Source of the DNA: Nitratireductor luteus
GTDB lineage: Bacteria > Pseudomonadota > Alphaproteobacteria > Rhizobiales > Rhizobiaceae
Direction: 5' to 3'
Assembly: GCF_026162365.1 (NCBI RefSeq)
Contig: NZ_JAOANW010000002.1
Span: 124,001-188,000, forward strand
DNA length: 64,000 bases
Within the stretch, counting starts at the first letter, position 1. Each line of letters opens with the position of its first letter. Made by a program: the position numbers and the translations under genes. Shown piece after piece: positions 61,717 to 64,000 of the stretch. The notes beneath the pieces were generated by a model that was not told where the DNA came from, did not search any database, and saw only the letters and a program-made list of their open reading frames with translations.

Positions 61717-62994
61717 GTGGCGCGCCAGAACTATCTCTTCACAAGTGAATCCGTCTCCGAAGGGCATCCGGACAAGGTTTGTGACCGGATTTCCGATGAA
61801 ATCGTGGACCTTGTCTATCGCGAAGCCAAGAAGGAGTGCATGGACCCCTGGAAGGTGCGCGTCGCATGCGAAACGCTGGCCACCACGAACCGAGTGGTCA
61901 TAGCCGGCGAGGTGCGCGTTCCGCAGAGCCTCCTGAAGAAGGACAAGGACGGCAATACCGTGCTCGACAAGAGCGGCAACCCGGCCGTGAACCCGTCGAA
62001 ATTCCGCTCCGCCGCCCGACGCGCAATCAAGGCCATCGGCTATGAGCAGGAAGGCTTCCACTGGAAGACGGTCAAGATCGACGTGCTGCTGCACGGCCAA
62101 TCTTCCGACATCGGCCAAGGCGTCGACAGCGCCGCCGACCGGCAAGGCGAGGAAGGCGCGGGCGACCAGGGCATCATGTTCGGCTATGCCTGCCGCGAAA
62201 CGCCCGACCTGATGCCGGCGCCGATCTACTACGCCCACCGCATCCTCCAGCTTCTCGCCGATGCCCGCAAATCCGGTATCGGCGATGCCGCAAAGCTCGG
62301 TCCCGACGCCAAGAGCCAGGTGACCGTGCATTACGCCGACGGCAAGCCGAAGGAAGCCACGCAGATCGTACTTTCCACCCAGCATCTGGATGCCAGCTGG
62401 GACAACAAGAAGGTGCGCCAGGTCGTCGAGCCCTATATCCGCGAAGCGCTTTCCAGCGGCGGACTTGCCATTGCCGACGATTGCAACTGGTACATCAACC
62501 CGACCGGCAAATTCGTCATCGGCGGACCGGACGGGGATGCCGGACTGACCGGCCGCAAGATCATCGTCGACACCTATGGTGGCGCAGCACCCCATGGCGG
62601 CGGCGCTTTCTCCGGCAAGGACACGACCAAGGTCGACCGGTCGGCGGCTTATGCGGCGCGCTACCTTGCCAAGAACGTCGTGGCGGCCGGGCTTGCCGAC
62701 CGCTGTACGATTCAGCTTTCCTATGCGATCGGCGTCGCCCAGCCGCTCTCGGTCTATGTCAACCTGCACGGCACGGGCCGGGTAACCGAGGAAGAGGTCG
62801 AGATCGCCATTCGGGAAGTGATGGATCTCTCACCCTCCGGCATCCGCCGCCATCTCGACCTCAACAAGCCGGTCTATGCCAAGACCGCCGCCTATGGCCA
62901 TTTCGGCCGCAAGGCGGGGCGCGACGGATCGTTCTCGTGGGAGCGGACCGACCTCGCCAAGGCGCTCAGGCAGGCACTCGCCAAGGCAGCTTGA
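61717..62994 (+). CDS. metK: S-adenosylmethionine synthetase
   Basis: Makes SAM from methionine and ATP. The 425 residues show [20 protein letters not shown] at the N-terminus, the nonapeptide region [13 protein letters not shown] near 147, [20 protein letters not shown] near 269 and [19 protein letters not shown] near 296. An insertion relative to the E. coli enzyme is usual for alphaproteobacteria. The start is a GTG at 61717 with AGAGGGG six bases before it. It follows a terminator-like leader and is followed by trmB after 22 bases. Confidence 0.97.
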   Translation: MARQNYLFTSESVSEGHPDKVCDRISDEIVDLVYREAKKECMDPWKVRVACETLATTNRVVIAGEVRVPQSLLKKDKDGNTVLDKSGNPAVNPSKFRSAARRAIKAIGYEQEGFHWKTVKIDVLLHGQSSDIGQGVDSAADRQGEEGAGDQGIMFGYACRETPDLMPAPIYYAHRILQLLADARKSGIGDAAKLGPDAKSQVTVHYADGKPKEATQIVLSTQHLDASWDNKKVRQVVEPYIREALSSGGLAIADDCNWYINPTGKFVIGGPDGDAGLTGRKIIVDTYGGAAPHGGGAFSGKDTTKVDRSAAYAARYLAKNVVAAGLADRCTIQLSYAIGVAQPLSVYVNLHGTGRVTEEEVEIAIREVMDLSPSGIRRHLDLNKPVYAKTAAYGHFGRKAGRDGSFSWERTDLAKALRQALAKAA

Positions 62995-63016
62995 AGGGCT
63001 AAGCCGGGTAATACCA

Positions 63017-63715
63017 ATGACAGCCGATCATCCCGAGCGGGCGAGCGAAGCCTTCTTCGGTCGCCGCCGCGGAAAGCGGCTGCGACCGCAGCAACTGGCC
63101 GCACTCGAAAAAGCGCTCGAAGCGCTTCGCCTTGACCTTGGCCCGCCGGCGCCAAGGGATCTCGCGTCGCTGTTTTCCGAAGCGGTGGATAGTGTGCGCT
63201 TGGAGATCGGTTTCGGCGGGGGAGAACATTTTCTCCATGAGGCGACCAGGCTCGAGCGGACCGGGTTTATCGGCGTCGAGCCCTTCGTCAACGGCATGGC
63301 GAAACTGGCAGCGCAGCTCGACGGGCAGGAGCCGGGCAACATCCGCCTTTACGACGATGACGCCACACGGCTGCTGGATTGGCTGCCGGCAGGATCGATC
63401 GCCGGGATCGACCTTCTGTATCCAGATCCATGGCCAAAGAAGAAGCACTGGAAGCGGCGGTTCGTCAGCCCAGCGAATCTCGAACGGTTTGCCCGCGTCA
63501 TGCGGCCCGGAGCACGGTTCCGCTTCGCCTCCGACATCGACACCTATGTCAACTGGACGCTCCAGCACTGCCGGGCACACACCGATTTCGAATGGCAGGC
63601 GGAGAGCGCAGAGGACTGGCATACCCCCTATGAGGGATGGCCCGGCACGCGCTATGAGGCGAAAGCGTTGCGCGAAGGGCGCAGGCCTGCCTATCTCACC
63701 TTCATGCGCAGGTAG
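63017..63715 (+). CDS. trmB: tRNA (guanine-N7)-methyltransferase
   Basis: SAM-dependent enzyme of 232 residues making m7G46 in tRNA variable loops. The SAM-binding motif is [16 protein letters not shown] near 69, and the family motifs [20 protein letters not shown] near 143 and [14 protein letters not shown] near 180 are intact. It lies just after metK, whose product is its cofactor. The ATG at 63017 is used; longer in-frame starts lie inside metK. Confidence 0.95.
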   Translation: MTADHPERASEAFFGRRRGKRLRPQQLAALEKALEALRLDLGPPAPRDLASLFSEAVDSVRLEIGFGGGEHFLHEATRLERTGFIGVEPFVNGMAKLAAQLDGQEPGNIRLYDDDATRLLDWLPAGSIAGIDLLYPDPWPKKKHWKRRFVSPANLERFARVMRPGARFRFASDIDTYVNWTLQHCRAHTDFEWQAESAEDWHTPYEGWPGTRYEAKALREGRRPAYLTFMRR

Positions 63716-63720
63716 AGCAC

Positions 63721-63757
63721 TTCCGGAAAAAACGGAAAACCTGGTTTCCGTCCGGAA
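63721..63757. terminator. two-part palindrome after trmB
   Basis: TTCCGGA (63721-63727) pairs with TCCGGAA (63751-63757) and CGGAAA (63733-63738) with TTTCCG (63745-63750), six bases past the trmB stop. It lies between convergent genes and may end both transcripts. It also resembles a family of rhizobial intergenic palindromes containing GGAAAACC. Confidence 0.5.
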
Positions 63758-63785
63758 TTGCTAAATCAAGTCAGGAAAGACCTGA

Positions 63786-63950
63786 TCAGTATCGGCGAAG
63801 CCGGGAGAACTGCTCCGGATCGATGCCGAGGCGCTGCAGGTCGGTCGTGCGCGCGGGCTGGCGGTTGCGTACGGCGGCAGACACTGCCATGGCGCTGCCC
63901 ATGAAATCAAAGAATTCGCCGACGCCGGTCACGAATTTGCGGGTTTTCAT
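63786..63950 (-). CDS. small conserved rhizobial protein
   Basis: A 54-residue protein beginning MKTRKFVTGVGEFFDFMGSA, with an amphipathic or weakly hydrophobic first half and a basic second half (AVRNRQPARTTDLQRLGIDP, ending RLRRY). The end resembles the Arg-rich tail of DUF1127-type small proteins, which bind RNA or affect phosphate and stress responses in Agrobacterium and relatives, but the match is only partial. GGAGAA lies about seven bases before the ATG at 63950. Function unknown. Confidence 0.7.
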   Translation of the reverse strand: MKTRKFVTGVGEFFDFMGSAMAVSAAVRNRQPARTTDLQRLGIDPEQFSRLRRY

Positions 63951-64000
63951 CTGGATTCTCCATATGTTGCGCTGCAATACAGATAGGCCTTTCCGGACCC

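Overview
The window reads as a chromosomal segment of an alphaproteobacterium of the order Hyphomicrobiales (Rhizobiales), most likely a Phyllobacteriaceae-type organism. The reasons are the high G+C, the block miaB-phoH-ybeY-corC-lnt-praR-metK-trmB, a five-step histidine pathway with hutF, NodF/NodE-like proteins, and an intergenic repeat (47887-47993) of a type common in Mesorhizobium relatives. The genus is not determined.

Layout. 1-2886: histidine utilisation genes (hutI cut by the edge, hutF, hutC) around a divergent promoter with a perfect HutC-type operator. 2980-8847: rpe, polA, gnd and a Fur-family regulator. 8950-24551: about 15 kb for breakdown of tryptophan through anthranilate. 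One strand carries RidA, a five-part Liv-type ABC transporter, tryptophan dioxygenase, kynureninase, anthranilate-CoA ligase, acyl-CoA dehydrogenase, enoyl-CoA hydratase, MarR repressor, SDR dehydrogenase and a 2-aminobenzoyl-CoA monooxygenase/reductase fusion. Divergent to it are an AFMID-like formylkynurenine hydrolase and a lone AsnC ligand-binding domain. Together these could convert tryptophan to kynurenine, anthranilate and anthranoyl-CoA, then dearomatise and beta-oxidise it. 24628-25946: D-lyxose isomerase and a small sugar/nucleoside kinase. 26722-28217: a NodF-like acyl carrier protein and NodE-like ketosynthase with no other nod gene. 28271-33339: an iron-linked cluster of two imelysins, a di-heme oxidase and a DUF1513 protein behind an iron-operator-like palindrome. 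33336-37575: NlpC/P60 hydrolase, MarR regulator, leucyl aminopeptidase, TPR lipoprotein and a small unknown.

37695-47330 is the most unusual part. It is a four-gene type I secretion operon (HlyD adaptor, ABC exporter with a long N-terminal extension, a 667-residue repeat protein, and a 595-residue protein made of Ser-Glu, Asn-Glu, Asn-Val, Asp-Val and Gly-Gly-Asp repeats). It is read away from a LuxR-type regulator across an AT-rich intergenic region. An insertion-sequence remnant, a repeat element and tRNA-Arg(CCG) lie next to it. I recognise neither putative exported protein; both look like extracellular or surface material.

48695-63950 is housekeeping: a lone HyuA-type hydantoinase, malate synthase G, tsaB-rimI-plsC, then miaB-phoH-ybeY-corC-lnt-praR-metK-trmB and a small rhizobial protein. 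The Lnt protein appears to have lost two of three catalytic residues. Two mutually exclusive hairpins, one terminator-like, precede metK.
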